Origin: Streptomyces venezuelae
GTDB lineage: Bacteria; Actinomycetota; Actinomycetes; Streptomycetales; Streptomycetaceae
Length of the DNA stretch: 64,000 bases
NCBI RefSeq assembly: GCF_008642315.1
Contig: NZ_CP029192.1
Location: 7,812,001-7,876,000 of the forward strand
Reading direction: 5' to 3'
The notes under the pieces were generated by a model. That model was not told the origin of the DNA. It worked only from the letters and a program-made list of their open reading frames with translations, and made no database searches. This document shows, in pieces, positions 24,918 to 33,757 of this stretch. The position numbers and the translations under genes were made by a program. The stretch's first letter is position 1. Each line of letters opens with the position of its first letter.

Positions 24918-25754
24918 ATGCGGATAGGTGTGAACGTCCCCAACTTCGGGCCGGGGACGCACCCGGAGCACCTCGCCCGTTGGGCCGAGACCGTGGAGGG
25001 CCTCGGCTTTGAACTCCTGATGATGTCCGACCACGTGGCGGTCACCCCCGACGTGGCCGAGCAGTACCCCGCGCCGTTCTACGAACCGTTCACCACCCTC
25101 GCCTGGATGGCGGGCATCACCACCGGGGTACAGCTGGGCACGACCGTGCTCATCACCCCCTACCGGCACCCCCTCCTCGTCGCCCGCATGGCCGCCAACC
25201 TCCACCAACTCAGCGGCGGGCGGCTGATACTCGGGGTCGGGGTCGGCTGGGCACGCAAGGAGTTCGAGGCGCTCGGCGTCCCCTTCGAGCGGCGCGGCGC
25301 GCTGACCGACGCACACCTGCGGACACTGCGCACCGCGTGGCGGAACGACGCCGACTACCGCTCCGGACAGATCCCGCTCTGGATCGGCGGGAACAGCGAC
25401 GCGGCCATGCGCAGGGCGCTGCGTTTCGACGCCCCCTGGCATCCGCTGCGGTTCACGATGCCCTGGTTCAGGGAGGCACTGGTGCGGCTGAAGGGAATAT
25501 CGGCCCGGCTCGAAAGGCCCGTACCGGGTCTCGCGCCGCGCATCCGCCTGCGGCTCACCGGGAAACCGGTCGACGGCCCGGACCGCCGCGCCGGAGAAGG
25601 CACTCTCGAGCAGCTCCTGGAGGACCTGGAGGAGCTGCGTCTGGCGGGCGCCGACACCGTGCTGCTCGACCCGTACCACGGAGATCCGGACGAGACCTTG
25701 CGGCCCGAGAAGGCCTGGCAGGCGCTGGCCGTCGTGGCCGCGCACCGGACGTGA
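24918..25754 (+). CDS. LLM class F420-dependent oxidoreductase (TIGR03619-like)
   Basis: A 278-residue luciferase-like TIM-barrel enzyme: MRIGVNVPNFGP at the N terminus, FELLMMSDHVAVTP, GVQLGTTVLITPYRHPLLVAR, LGVGVGWARKEFEALGVP and LWIGGNSDAAMRRALRF in the expected order. Such proteins transfer hydride using reduced F420 or FMN. ATG 24918 is seven bases below a TAGGGT -10-like hexamer (24905-24910), so the message is probably leaderless. The deaminase gene follows 70 bases later across a run of 9-bp repeats. Confidence 0.9.
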   Translation: MRIGVNVPNFGPGTHPEHLARWAETVEGLGFELLMMSDHVAVTPDVAEQYPAPFYEPFTTLAWMAGITTGVQLGTTVLITPYRHPLLVARMAANLHQLSGGRLILGVGVGWARKEFEALGVPFERRGALTDAHLRTLRTAWRNDADYRSGQIPLWIGGNSDAAMRRALRFDAPWHPLRFTMPWFREALVRLKGISARLERPVPGLAPRIRLRLTGKPVDGPDRRAGEGTLEQLLEDLEELRLAGADTVLLDPYHGDPDETLRPEKAWQALAVVAAHRT

Positions 25755-25816
25755 CGGGTATAACGAATATAACGGATGCAACAGACATCGCGGATGTTAC
25801 GGACGTGACGGAAAGG
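25745..25816. repeat. Eight degenerate 9-bp tandem repeats between two genes
   Basis: From 25745 the sequence divides into consecutive 9-mers: CCGGACGTG, ACGGGTATA, ACGAATATA, ACGGATGCA, ACAGACATC, GCGGATGTT, ACGGACGTG and ACGGAAAGG. The run covers the stop codon of the LLM gene and reaches the ribosome-binding site of the deaminase gene. In one frame it would encode tripeptides of the form D-x-T, like the repeat tail of the MFS protein at 3.0 kb. Confidence 0.7.
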
Positions 25817-25824
25817 AAGCCACA

Positions 25825-26328
25825 GTGGTGATGCCTCACGACCGCGACCTGCCCCACCTGCGCCGCTGCATCGAGCTGGCGGCCGAGGCGCTGGACGCGG
25901 GCGACTTGCCGTTCGGGTCCGTGCTCGTCGACGCGGACGGCGCGGTCAGGGCCGAGGACCGCAACCGCGAGTCCACCACCGGCGACCCGACGGCCCACCC
26001 GGAGCTCGCCCTCGCCCGCTGGGCGGCGACCCGTCTGACCCCCGCGGAACGCGCCGCGGCGACGGTGTACACCTCGGGGGAGCACTGCCCCATGTGCGCC
26101 GCCGCGCACGGCTGGGTCGGCCTCGGCCGCATCGTGTACGCGAGCTCGTCCCGGCAGGCCCGCGAGTGGAAGGCCGAGTGGGGCGTGCCCGCCACCTCGC
26201 CCTTGAGCCCGCTGACCATCCAGGACGTCGTGCCTGGCCTGGACGTCGCCGGGCCGTTCCCCGAACTGTCCGACGAGGTACGCGAGTTGCAGTGGCGCTA
26301 CCGCAAAGGGCGGGCCGGGACCGACTGA
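25825..26328 (+). CDS. Nucleoside deaminase (CDA/tRNA-adenosine-deaminase-like fold)
   Basis: A 167-residue zinc deaminase. The active-site segments are TAHPELALARWA (HxE, with Pro between His and Glu instead of the more usual Ala) and SGEHCPMCAAAH (CxxC zinc pair). Catalysis would deaminate a purine or pyrimidine base or nucleoside; guanine or cytosine-type substrates are both possible. GTG 25825 is selected because AAGGA lies eight bases upstream; ATG 25831 is six bases further in. It is probably co-transcribed with the LLM oxidoreductase. Confidence 0.9.
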   Translation: MVMPHDRDLPHLRRCIELAAEALDAGDLPFGSVLVDADGAVRAEDRNRESTTGDPTAHPELALARWAATRLTPAERAAATVYTSGEHCPMCAAAHGWVGLGRIVYASSSRQAREWKAEWGVPATSPLSPLTIQDVVPGLDVAGPFPELSDEVRELQWRYRKGRAGTD

Positions 26329-26359
26329 CGCCGGCCCCGGCCCACTCGATGCCGCCGCC

Positions 26360-26812
26360 TCAGACCATGAACTGGTCGTACTTGGCCATGTGTTCCCGCA
26401 GCTCCTCCATGCTGGGGTTGCGCCCGTTGGCGGTCAGCCGACCGAGGCCCCGGAAGTAGTCCTCGCGGTCGTAGATCGGGTAGAACATGATCAACAGGGT
26501 GGCGTCCTCGGTGCCCCGGTTGGTGAAGCCGTGCGGCTCGCCCCTGGGGACGTACGCGAACGCGCCCGGCTCACCGACCACCTTGCGGTCGCCGATGGTG
26601 AACTCGATCTCACCCTTGACCACGTAGAACATCTCGGTGGACTGCTTGTGGATGTGCGGGGCCGCGCCCTTCGCCTCCGGAGCCATGTGGTGCTCGAAGA
26701 AGCCGAACTCCCCGTTGGAATCGGGCGTGGTGAGCTTCAGATACGTCCTCTTCGTGTCCCGGATGTCGACGTACTCACCTTCACCTGCGGGGACGTACAG
26801 CGGAACGGACAT
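26360..26812 (-). CDS. Cupin domain protein, last gene of the NRPS operon
   Basis: A 150-residue single-cupin protein. Motif 1 is PHIHKQSTEMFYVVKGEIEF and motif 2 is PRGEPHGFTNRG, giving a two-His, Glu and His metal site. Cupins of this form are found as isomerases, dioxygenases or regulators of secondary metabolism, so the role is open. ATG 26812 has GGAGGGA eight bases upstream and begins 15 bases after the MFS gene, which makes it the sixth gene of the minus-strand operon. It converges on the deaminase gene with a 31-bp gap. Confidence 0.88.
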   Translation of the reverse strand: MSVPLYVPAGEGEYVDIRDTKRTYLKLTTPDSNGEFGFFEHHMAPEAKGAAPHIHKQSTEMFYVVKGEIEFTIGDRKVVGEPGAFAYVPRGEPHGFTNRGTEDATLLIMFYPIYDREDYFRGLGRLTANGRNPSMEELREHMAKYDQFMV

Positions 26813-26827
26813 TGATCCCTCCAAGGG

Positions 26828-28087
26828 TCACGGGCTGATGGATTGCGGAAGTTGCGGGGTCATCGAGGCGCGGGCCTGCGCCCACCGGCCGATGACCGGC
26901 GCGGCGAGGCCGCAGACGGCGAACAGCGCGGCAAGCACGGCCCACCCGGTGGTGCCCGCCGTGATGACCAGGCCGACCACGAGCGGTGCCGCGATCTGCT
27001 GGACGGCCACGCCGAGCCAGAAGACCGACAGATAGACGCCTTCCTGGCCGGGCGCCGCCAGCAGATACGAACCGCCCCAGCCGCCGGCGGACTGGAACAG
27101 CTCGCCCGCGGTCAGCGCGACCATGGCGAGGAGCAGCACGCCGACCGCCACGAGGACGGGCGGCTTCGGCGCCGCGATCAGGAGCAGACAGCAGACGGCG
27201 AGGGCGATGCCCGCCCGCACCAGCGCCCGCGCGGACCCGGCGATGGTCTCGGTGCCGCGGCTCGCGCGGACCTGAAGCGCCACCGCGAGCACGGTGTTGA
27301 CCGCCACGAGGGGCGAGATCACCGCGGCCGGGGCCTCGGTGTGTTCGACGATCCACAGCGGGACGCCGATGCTCAGCAGCGTCATGTGCATCGTGAGCAC
27401 CGCGTTGATCCCGGTGAACGACAGGAACGGCCCGTCCCGCAGCGCGTCGGCGGAGAAGCGGCGGCGCAGGCTCTTCGCCGGGGTGCCGAGCACCGGCAGC
27501 CGGTGGGCGAGGAGCGCGAGCACGGCGAACGAGACGGCGTTGAGCAGGAGGATCGCGGCGTAGCCCGCCCGGGTGTCGATGAGCAGCCCGACACCGCCCA
27601 GCAGGGCGCCGACGGTGAAGCCGACATTGCGCAGCGACCGCAGCACCGCGACGACCCTGACCCGGTCGTCGGTCGCCGTAACCTGCCCCACCAGGGCCTG
27701 TTCCATCGGCGCCGCGGCCTTGTCGACGAGGCCGAGCAGGCACACCACCGTCAGGAACTGCCACAGGTTCTGGACGAACGGGTAGAGGACGAAGCAGCCG
27801 CAGCGCCACAGGCTGACGCCGACCAGCACCTTCTTCGGGCCGATCCGGTCGGCGAGGATGCCGATGGGGACGGCGGTGGCCAGCGCGATCGTGGCGGACA
27901 GGGTCAGGCCGAGACTCAGCTCGCCCACGGAGAGCCCGACGGACCGCGTGATGAACGGTACGGAGACGGCCAGGAAGGCGCCCGTGCCGACGGCGTCGAT
28001 CATCGCCATCACGGACAGCCGCAGGCCGACCCGTCCGCCCGGGACGGACCTCGGCCATCCCCGGACGCGCTGCCAGAGAACAGACAT
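26828..28087 (-). CDS. MFS transporter of the NRPS/ATP-grasp operon
   Basis: A 419-residue membrane protein with about 12 hydrophobic segments and the MFS signature GILADRIGPKKVLVG in the loop between helices 2 and 3. VDKAAAPMEQALVGQVTATDDRVR forms a cytoplasmic loop. The start ATG 28087 is 8 bases after the stop of the tandem ATP-grasp gene, so co-transcription is likely. Its position in a biosynthetic operon suggests export of the product or self-protection; import of a precursor cannot be excluded. Confidence 0.92.
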   Translation of the reverse strand: MSVLWQRVRGWPRSVPGGRVGLRLSVMAMIDAVGTGAFLAVSVPFITRSVGLSVGELSLGLTLSATIALATAVPIGILADRIGPKKVLVGVSLWRCGCFVLYPFVQNLWQFLTVVCLLGLVDKAAAPMEQALVGQVTATDDRVRVVAVLRSLRNVGFTVGALLGGVGLLIDTRAGYAAILLLNAVSFAVLALLAHRLPVLGTPAKSLRRRFSADALRDGPFLSFTGINAVLTMHMTLLSIGVPLWIVEHTEAPAAVISPLVAVNTVLAVALQVRASRGTETIAGSARALVRAGIALAVCCLLLIAAPKPPVLVAVGVLLLAMVALTAGELFQSAGGWGGSYLLAAPGQEGVYLSVFWLGVAVQQIAAPLVVGLVITAGTTGWAVLAALFAVCGLAAPVIGRWAQARASMTPQLPQSISP

Positions 28088-28095
28088 CTGCTTCC

Positions 28096-30627
28096 TCACT
28101 CCGTGGTGATGTGGATGGCCGCGTCCGCGTCCAGGACGCGTCGGCGTGCGCTGTACGCGTCGGGTCCTGTCGCGATCACGTGTCCGGCGCGGTCCCACGA
28201 GGACGCCCACGGCCGGACCTCCTGCCCGGCCTCGACGTCGATCTCCACCGTCTCCACGCCGGGCAGTGCCCGCGCCGCGTCCGTCCCGTCGACCGCCGTG
28301 ACGGTGCCGGGTTCGGCGGCGAGGAACCGGATGGCCGAGGTGAGCCGGGCGGTACGGGGGAGGGTGACCGGACGGCCGGCGAGCAGGTCGATGAGGGCCA
28401 GCCTGATCCGCGTGCCGTACGCCAGGTCGTTCAGGTCGATCAGATAGTCGCCGGGGCAGCGTCCCGCGCACTCCACCAGCGCGGGGCCGGACGCGGTCAG
28501 GATCCACTCGGCGTGCAGGATCCCGGTGTCGTACCCGGTCGCCGCGACCAGGGCCCGCATGGCCGCCTCGAACGCGTCCCGGGTGTCCCGGTCGAGCGGA
28601 GCGGGCAGGAGGTGGCCGATCTCCACCGGGTACGGTCCCGGGATCACCGTCTTGGCGGTGACGTTGTGGAAGATGATCTCGCCCTGCCGCACCAGTGCCT
28701 CGACGCTGTACTCGGGCCCGCGCAGGCGCTCCTCGGCGAGGAAGCGCCACGTCATCCGCCGGTCGGGCACCTGCTCGTACTCGGCGGCGCGGGACGTGCG
28801 CTCCCACGCCCGCGCCGCGCCGTCCGCGTCGACGGAGTCGAGGAGCTGTACGCCGACGCTGGCCTGCCGGTTGGCCGGCTTGACCACGACGGGGCTCTCG
28901 CCCGCGAAGGCGAGGATGTCCTCGGGCCCGTGCACCTCGCGCCAGCGCGGACCGCGGACACCGCCCGCGTCGCACACCTCCCGCAGCCGGACCTTGTCCC
29001 GCAGCGCCTGCGCGGCGGGTTCCGTCGCGCCCGGCAGCCCGAGCTTCTCGGCCAGCGCGGCCGCCGCCGGCACCGCGTACTCCAGGCCCGGCACGACCGC
29101 CGCCACCGGGCGTTCGGCCGCCAGATCGGCCGCCAGGTCCAGGGCCCCGGCCGACTGCTGGTAGTGCGCGGGCACGATCCGGTCGAGGCAGCCGAAGCGG
29201 CTCGCCGCGTCCCGCAGTCCCCGCTTGCGGATGATGTCGGGCTCTTCGAGCACGACGACACAACCGTCGGGAACACTCCCGTCGATGGCGCGCAGGTAGG
29301 CCGCGTTGTAGCCGACGAACACGACCTGCGCGTCGGTGCCGGGGGCGGCAGGTGCCCCCTCGGCCCGGCCGTCCGCACGGACCGGCGTCCCGTCGATGAC
29401 GACCTCCAGGGTGGCGAGCGCCTCCGCCAGCCGGGCCCGGGTCTGCCCGGGTGTGGAGCCGGAGACGATGACGTGCCCTTGGCGCGCCTTGGAGTCACGC
29501 ACCTCCCCGACGGTGTCGCCCGGACGCAGTCGGAGCGTCAACTCATCCACGTACGGCAGCCGTTGCAGCCTCTCCAGGCCGCGGATCGCGTCGACGCGTC
29601 CCGGCGGGAAGGTGAAGAACCGCACGGCGGCCGTCGCCGTCGGCTCCGGCACCTCGGCCGGCGCGCCCGCCAGGCCCGCGAAGACCGCCCGCTCCATGTC
29701 GAGTCCCGCGGCCAGCTCGACGAGGCGCGGGATGCGGTCGCCGCCGAGCCGGGCCTGCGACTCGACGATGCGCGGCCCCCGCTCGGTCCAGATCACCTCG
29801 GTGTGCGCGGGCCCGAACCGGTACCCGCACACCGTCAGGAAGCGGACCGCCAGCTCCTCGACGGCCCTCCTGCGATCCGCCGGCAGCGGCGCGGGATGGA
29901 CGTGCCCCACCTCCACGAACAGCGGCGGCGGCCCCAGCACCTTCTCGGTGACGCCGACGACCCGGTGCACGCCGTCCTGGCTCAGCGTCTCCACGCTGTA
30001 CTCGGGGCCGCGCAGATACTCCTCGACCAGGAAAGGACCGTCATAGCCGTACGTGTCCACGAGCGTCGTCCACGCCGCCCGGTCCCGCGGCTCACGCCAC
30101 AGGAACACGCCCCGGCTGCCCGCGAGCGCGACCGGTTTGACCACCGCGGGAAGGCCGATCCGGTCGACGGCGGCCGGCACCTCGTGCCGCGTCGGCGCCG
30201 ACTCGTAGGCCACCGGCGACAGTTCGCGCCGCGCGAGCAGCTCGCGCATCGCGTGCTTGTCGGAGAGGCAGCGGATCGCCGTGACCGGATTGACCTCGGC
30301 ACGCAGCTCCTCGGCCACCTCGTGGGCCGTCACCATCGTCTCCTCCCTGCCGAGGTGGAGGATCACCGACGCGCGGTGTTCCGTGGCCACGTCGCGCAGG
30401 GTGCGCCGCAGCAGCTCCCGGTCACGGAAGTCCACCGTCACGAACAGGTCGGCGGCGGCGCGGACGTCGTCGAGGTAGCCGGGCGTCTCCAGACGCGGAT
30501 CCCAGATCGCGCCGACCCAGAACCCTTCGGCCCGTGCCTTGCGCACGAACTGGCGGTAGGGCATCACCATCAGCAGGCGAGGCCGGTCGCCGGTGTGCCA
30601 GCTCGACAGCGGCAAAGGAGCAGTCAT
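28096..30627 (-). CDS. Tandem ATP-grasp ligase (two modules)
   Basis: The 843-residue protein repeats one architecture twice. Module 1 (about 1-410) has LPAVVKPVALAGSRGVFLW, VEEYLRGPEYSVETL and IVESQARLGGDRIPRLVELA. Module 2 (about 430-843) has SPVVVKPANRQASVGVQLL, AEERLRGPEYSVEAL and LVECAGRCPGDYLIDL. These are the nucleotide-binding Lys, the E-L-x-G-P-E-Y-S-V strand and the metal-binding acidic segment of ATP-grasp carboxylate-amine ligases such as BacD-type L-amino-acid ligases. Each module would activate a carboxylate as an acyl phosphate and couple it to an amine. The start overlaps the preceding gene's stop by 4 bases, implying translational coupling. Confidence 0.92.
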   Translation of the reverse strand: MTAPLPLSSWHTGDRPRLLMVMPYRQFVRKARAEGFWVGAIWDPRLETPGYLDDVRAAADLFVTVDFRDRELLRRTLRDVATEHRASVILHLGREETMVTAHEVAEELRAEVNPVTAIRCLSDKHAMRELLARRELSPVAYESAPTRHEVPAAVDRIGLPAVVKPVALAGSRGVFLWREPRDRAAWTTLVDTYGYDGPFLVEEYLRGPEYSVETLSQDGVHRVVGVTEKVLGPPPLFVEVGHVHPAPLPADRRRAVEELAVRFLTVCGYRFGPAHTEVIWTERGPRIVESQARLGGDRIPRLVELAAGLDMERAVFAGLAGAPAEVPEPTATAAVRFFTFPPGRVDAIRGLERLQRLPYVDELTLRLRPGDTVGEVRDSKARQGHVIVSGSTPGQTRARLAEALATLEVVIDGTPVRADGRAEGAPAAPGTDAQVVFVGYNAAYLRAIDGSVPDGCVVVLEEPDIIRKRGLRDAASRFGCLDRIVPAHYQQSAGALDLAADLAAERPVAAVVPGLEYAVPAAAALAEKLGLPGATEPAAQALRDKVRLREVCDAGGVRGPRWREVHGPEDILAFAGESPVVVKPANRQASVGVQLLDSVDADGAARAWERTSRAAEYEQVPDRRMTWRFLAEERLRGPEYSVEALVRQGEIIFHNVTAKTVIPGPYPVEIGHLLPAPLDRDTRDAFEAAMRALVAATGYDTGILHAEWILTASGPALVECAGRCPGDYLIDLNDLAYGTRIRLALIDLLAGRPVTLPRTARLTSAIRFLAAEPGTVTAVDGTDAARALPGVETVEIDVEAGQEVRPWASSWDRAGHVIATGPDAYSARRRVLDADAAIHITTE

Positions 30628-32840
30628 CGGGCACCGCCCGCGGTGTTCTCGTGGGCGAGCAGGCTGAGGTAGCGCTCGCCGGTGTCGGGCAGCAGCGTCA
30701 CGATGCGCCGGCCCCGGTACTCGGGGCGGGCGGCGAGCACGCCCGACGCGTGGACGACCGCGCCGCCCGAGACACCGGCCATCAGACCGGCGTGCAGGGC
30801 GAGCCGCCGGGTGGTGTCCAGGGCGTCCGCGTCGGACACCGTGATCACCTCGTCGATGAGGCTCTGCTGCGTGGTCGGCGCGATGAAGCCGCCGTTGAAG
30901 CCCGGGATGCCGTGCGCGCCGGGCTCACCGCCGGACAGCAGCGGCGAGCCCGCCGGCTCCACCGCCACGATCCGCACAGCGGGATGACTCTCGCGGAGAT
31001 AACGCCCCGCGCCACTGAGCGTACCGCCGGTTCCCACTCCGCAGACGAACACGTCGACGCGTCCGCCGACGTCGCTCCAGATCTCGGGGCCCGTGGTCTC
31101 GTAGTGCGCCCGAGTGTTGTCCGGGTTGTCGTGCTGGCGGCAGAACCACGAGCCCGGCGTCCGCCGGTGGAGCTCCTCCGCCCTGTCGACCGCCGCCCGG
31201 TAGCCGTCGGAGTGCGGGCTGCGCACCACTTCGGCGCCCAGCGACCGGAGCATCGACACACGCTCCGGCGTCGCGTTGTCCGGCAGCACGATGACGCAGC
31301 GGTAACCGCGGTCCGCGGCCAGAGCGGCCAGCGAGATGCCGGTGTTGCCGGAGGTCGCCTCGATCACGGTGCCGGAACCCGGCACGAGCAGCCCCTGCTT
31401 CTCGGCGCCCCGCAGCATCGCGAGGGCGGCCCGGTCCTTGCTGCTCGACCAGGGGTTGAACAGCTCCAGCTTCGCGAGCACCTCGGCGTCCGCCGGGGCG
31501 CCGTCGACGATCCGGTCCACCGGCAGCCTCAGCAGCGGCGTGCCGCCGATGAGGTCGACGAGGGAGTCCGCGACCGGACGCCGGGAGACCGGCTCGGTGC
31601 GGATCCCGATCTCCTGGACGGCCGCCTCCGCGGTGCGCGCCGCCAGTTCGGCCGTCTCGGCCACCACGAGCACATGGCCGGCGCGGTCGCCGTTGCGCCT
31701 CAACTCCCGTGCAACGGCACCCGGTGTGGGCTTGACGACGACTTCCTCGACGCCCGGGAGCGCGGCGGCGCGCTCCCGGCCTGTGACCGACACCACCCGG
31801 CCGGGCTGCGCCGTCAGATAGCGGATCGCCGCGCCCCCGACCGGATTTCGCGGCAGCACCGGGTCGGGCAGCGGCTGGCCGAGGTACTGGCGTGCCACCA
31901 GCTCCAGGGACTTGATGCCGAGGGCCCGGTCGACCAGGTAGGTGATCTTCCCACCGGCCGGCCGCGGGTTGATCTCCACGAGCTTGGGCCCGGACGCCGT
32001 CAGCTTCACTTCGACATGGGCCATGCCCAGGTCGAAACCGACCGCCCGCAGCGCCTGCACGGCCAGGTCGCCGCAGGCACGCACGAGCGGCTCCGGCAGC
32101 CGGGACGGGAAGGTGTGGGCCAGCTCGACGAAGTAGCCGAGGCCGACGACCGACTTGTCGGTCACCCCGAACACCTCGTACCGGTCGCCGTCGGCGAGCA
32201 CCTCCACGCTGACCTCGGGGCCGCTCATGTACTCCTCGACCATCAGCTCGTCGTGGCGGGCCTGGCCGCGGGTGTTCTCCGCGCGGGACCGGATCAGGGC
32301 GACGTGCTCGGCGGCCTGCTCCGGGGTGTCCACGAGGCGTACGTCCGCGCTGCTGGTCTCGTCGGCCGGCTTCACCACACAGGGCAGGCCGACCTCGGCC
32401 GCGGCCGCCGCCGCCTCGCCGGGTGTCCGTACGGTGCGGAACGCCGGTATGGGAACGCCGAGTTCGGCGCAGCGGCGGCGCATCAGCGCCTTGTTGCGCG
32501 CGGTGGCGACACCGTCGACGCTGACCGTGGGGAGCCCGAGGTGGACCGCCACCTCGGCGGCCACGACCACGTCGTACTCGGCCAGGGTGAGGAACGCGTC
32601 GAAGGGCTGCTCGGCCCCGGCGGCGTGCACGTGCGGCAGGAGCTCCTCGAAGACGTTCGTCTCGCACCGGACGATGTCGTCGACGTAACGGTCGAAGTAG
32701 GCGGGCCCGCCCGGGACGTCGAGGTAGCGCTCCAGATCGCGGGTGAAGAAGGTGACGCGGCAGTCGAGTTCCTTGATGATCTGCAGGCCCTCGAAGCCGG
32801 AACCGGAGAGATTGCTCTCCAGGACTCCGACGTGGATCAT
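30624..32840 (-). CDS. ATP-grasp ligase fused to a PLP-dependent cysteine-synthase-like domain
   Basis: A 738-residue two-enzyme fusion. Residues 1 to about 410 are an ATP-grasp ligase: LPCVVKPADETSSADVRLV, VEEYMSGPEVSVEVL and KLVEINPRPAGGKITYLV (Glu289, Asn291). Residues about 422-738 are a fold-type II PLP enzyme of the cysteine synthase group: SLVDLIGGTPLLRLP, the PLP Lys468 in NPWSSSKDRAA, the substrate loop EATSGNTG (494-501) and the phosphate loop GVGTGGT. The PLP half would replace the acetyl group of O-acetylserine, supplied by the adjacent SAT, with a nucleophile; the ligase half could couple the product directly. The gene begins 70 bases after the SAT stop. Confidence 0.94.
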   Translation of the reverse strand: MIHVGVLESNLSGSGFEGLQIIKELDCRVTFFTRDLERYLDVPGGPAYFDRYVDDIVRCETNVFEELLPHVHAAGAEQPFDAFLTLAEYDVVVAAEVAVHLGLPTVSVDGVATARNKALMRRRCAELGVPIPAFRTVRTPGEAAAAAAEVGLPCVVKPADETSSADVRLVDTPEQAAEHVALIRSRAENTRGQARHDELMVEEYMSGPEVSVEVLADGDRYEVFGVTDKSVVGLGYFVELAHTFPSRLPEPLVRACGDLAVQALRAVGFDLGMAHVEVKLTASGPKLVEINPRPAGGKITYLVDRALGIKSLELVARQYLGQPLPDPVLPRNPVGGAAIRYLTAQPGRVVSVTGRERAAALPGVEEVVVKPTPGAVARELRRNGDRAGHVLVVAETAELAARTAEAAVQEIGIRTEPVSRRPVADSLVDLIGGTPLLRLPVDRIVDGAPADAEVLAKLELFNPWSSSKDRAALAMLRGAEKQGLLVPGSGTVIEATSGNTGISLAALAADRGYRCVIVLPDNATPERVSMLRSLGAEVVRSPHSDGYRAAVDRAEELHRRTPGSWFCRQHDNPDNTRAHYETTGPEIWSDVGGRVDVFVCGVGTGGTLSGAGRYLRESHPAVRIVAVEPAGSPLLSGGEPGAHGIPGFNGGFIAPTTQQSLIDEVITVSDADALDTTRRLALHAGLMAGVSGGAVVHASGVLAARPEYRGRRIVTLLPDTGERYLSLLAHENTAGGAR

Positions 32841-32910
32841 TCTGTGCCTCCGTTGGCAAACCGGCTCGCGGCCGGGGACGAATTCGTTGATGTACGGGAC
32901 GGGCGGGCCG

Positions 32911-33519
32911 TCACCAGCAACCCGCGGTGGCCAGGGTGCGGAGCAGCTGCTCCGACTCGGCGCGCTCCGCGGCCGACAGCGGTACGGTGACCGCGGCCAC
33001 GGGGGCGGCCACCCGGGCCCCGGGCGGCACGTCGCCCAGGACCAGCGAACCGGCGCCGATCAGCGCGTCGTCGCCGACGGTGACCGGACCGAGGACGATC
33101 GCGTTGGTGCCGATCACCACCCGGTCGCCGACGACGGGGTGCCGCCGGGCGCCCGGCGGCCGCCGCCCGTCCCGCCACCAGCCGACCGCGCCCAGCGTGA
33201 CCTGGTGGAAGATCGTGACGTCGTCGCCGATCTCGACGGTCTCCCCGATGACGACGGCGGCTCCGTGGTCGATGAACACGCGCCGGCCGAGCCGGGCGCC
33301 CGGATGGATCTCGATGCCGCCGGTCGCCGCCCGGGCCACGTAGGCGATGAAGCGGGCGAGTTGACGCCGTCGGCGGGTGTGGAGGGCGTGCGCCGCCCGG
33401 TGGGCCCACAGGGCCGGCAGAGCGGGGTGCAGCAGCGCCTGCGCACGTGTGTGGATCGACGGGTCCCGCTCCACGATCATGGAGAGGTCCTCCCGCGCCC
33501 TGGTGATTGCCTCGCGCAT
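32911..33519 (-). CDS. Serine O-acetyltransferase (CysE-like)
   Basis: A 202-residue left-handed beta-helix acetyltransferase. It has the hexapeptide-repeat core GIEIHPGARLGRRVFIDHGA with the catalytic-type Asp84-His85, VIGETVEIGDDVTIFHQVT and PVVGDRVVIGTNAIVLG. It is the short form, with a reduced N-terminal helical part, as in many Gram-positive CysE proteins. Expected reaction: L-serine plus acetyl-CoA to O-acetylserine. ATG 33519 lies 13 bases after the NRPS stop and immediately upstream of the cysteine-synthase fusion, so it probably supplies a dedicated O-acetylserine pool rather than housekeeping cysteine. Confidence 0.93.
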   Translation of the reverse strand: MREAITRAREDLSMIVERDPSIHTRAQALLHPALPALWAHRAAHALHTRRRRQLARFIAYVARAATGGIEIHPGARLGRRVFIDHGAAVVIGETVEIGDDVTIFHQVTLGAVGWWRDGRRPPGARRHPVVGDRVVIGTNAIVLGPVTVGDDALIGAGSLVLGDVPPGARVAAPVAAVTVPLSAAERAESEQLLRTLATAGCW

Positions 33520-33532
33520 GGGATCAGCCGCC

Positions 33533-33757
33533 TCAGTAGTCCGGACTCTTGACGAGATGGCCCGGGTCTTCGACGATCTCCGGGATGTAGACCCGCTCGT
33601 TCCACACGTCCTGCGCGACGGGCTCCAGGGCGATGGACACCACCCCCTCGTCGACGGAGAACGCGGTCCTGACCGCGCTCGTGATCGCGTCCACGAGGGC
33701 CGATAACTGGGCCTCTTCGAGGTTGTTCGGGAAGTGCTTGATGTTGACGTGGGGCAC
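33533..33757 (-). CDS. Possible separately translated tautomerase nested in the NRPS 3' end
   Basis: An in-frame GTG at 33757 would start a 74-residue protein beginning M-P-H-V-N-I-K, the size and start of free-standing PptA/4-oxalocrotonate tautomerases. A GAAAGG at 33766-33771 (coding direction) lies eight bases upstream, a credible ribosome-binding site. These enzymes need an N-terminal Pro as catalytic base, exposed after Met removal. In the full NRPS this Pro is internal (residue 1307) and could not act in that way, so internal initiation or proteolysis would explain how an active form arises. The alternative is a non-catalytic or folding role in the fusion. Confidence 0.45.
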   Translation of the reverse strand: MPHVNIKHFPNNLEEAQLSALVDAITSAVRTAFSVDEGVVSIALEPVAQDVWNERVYIPEIVEDPGHLVKSPDY

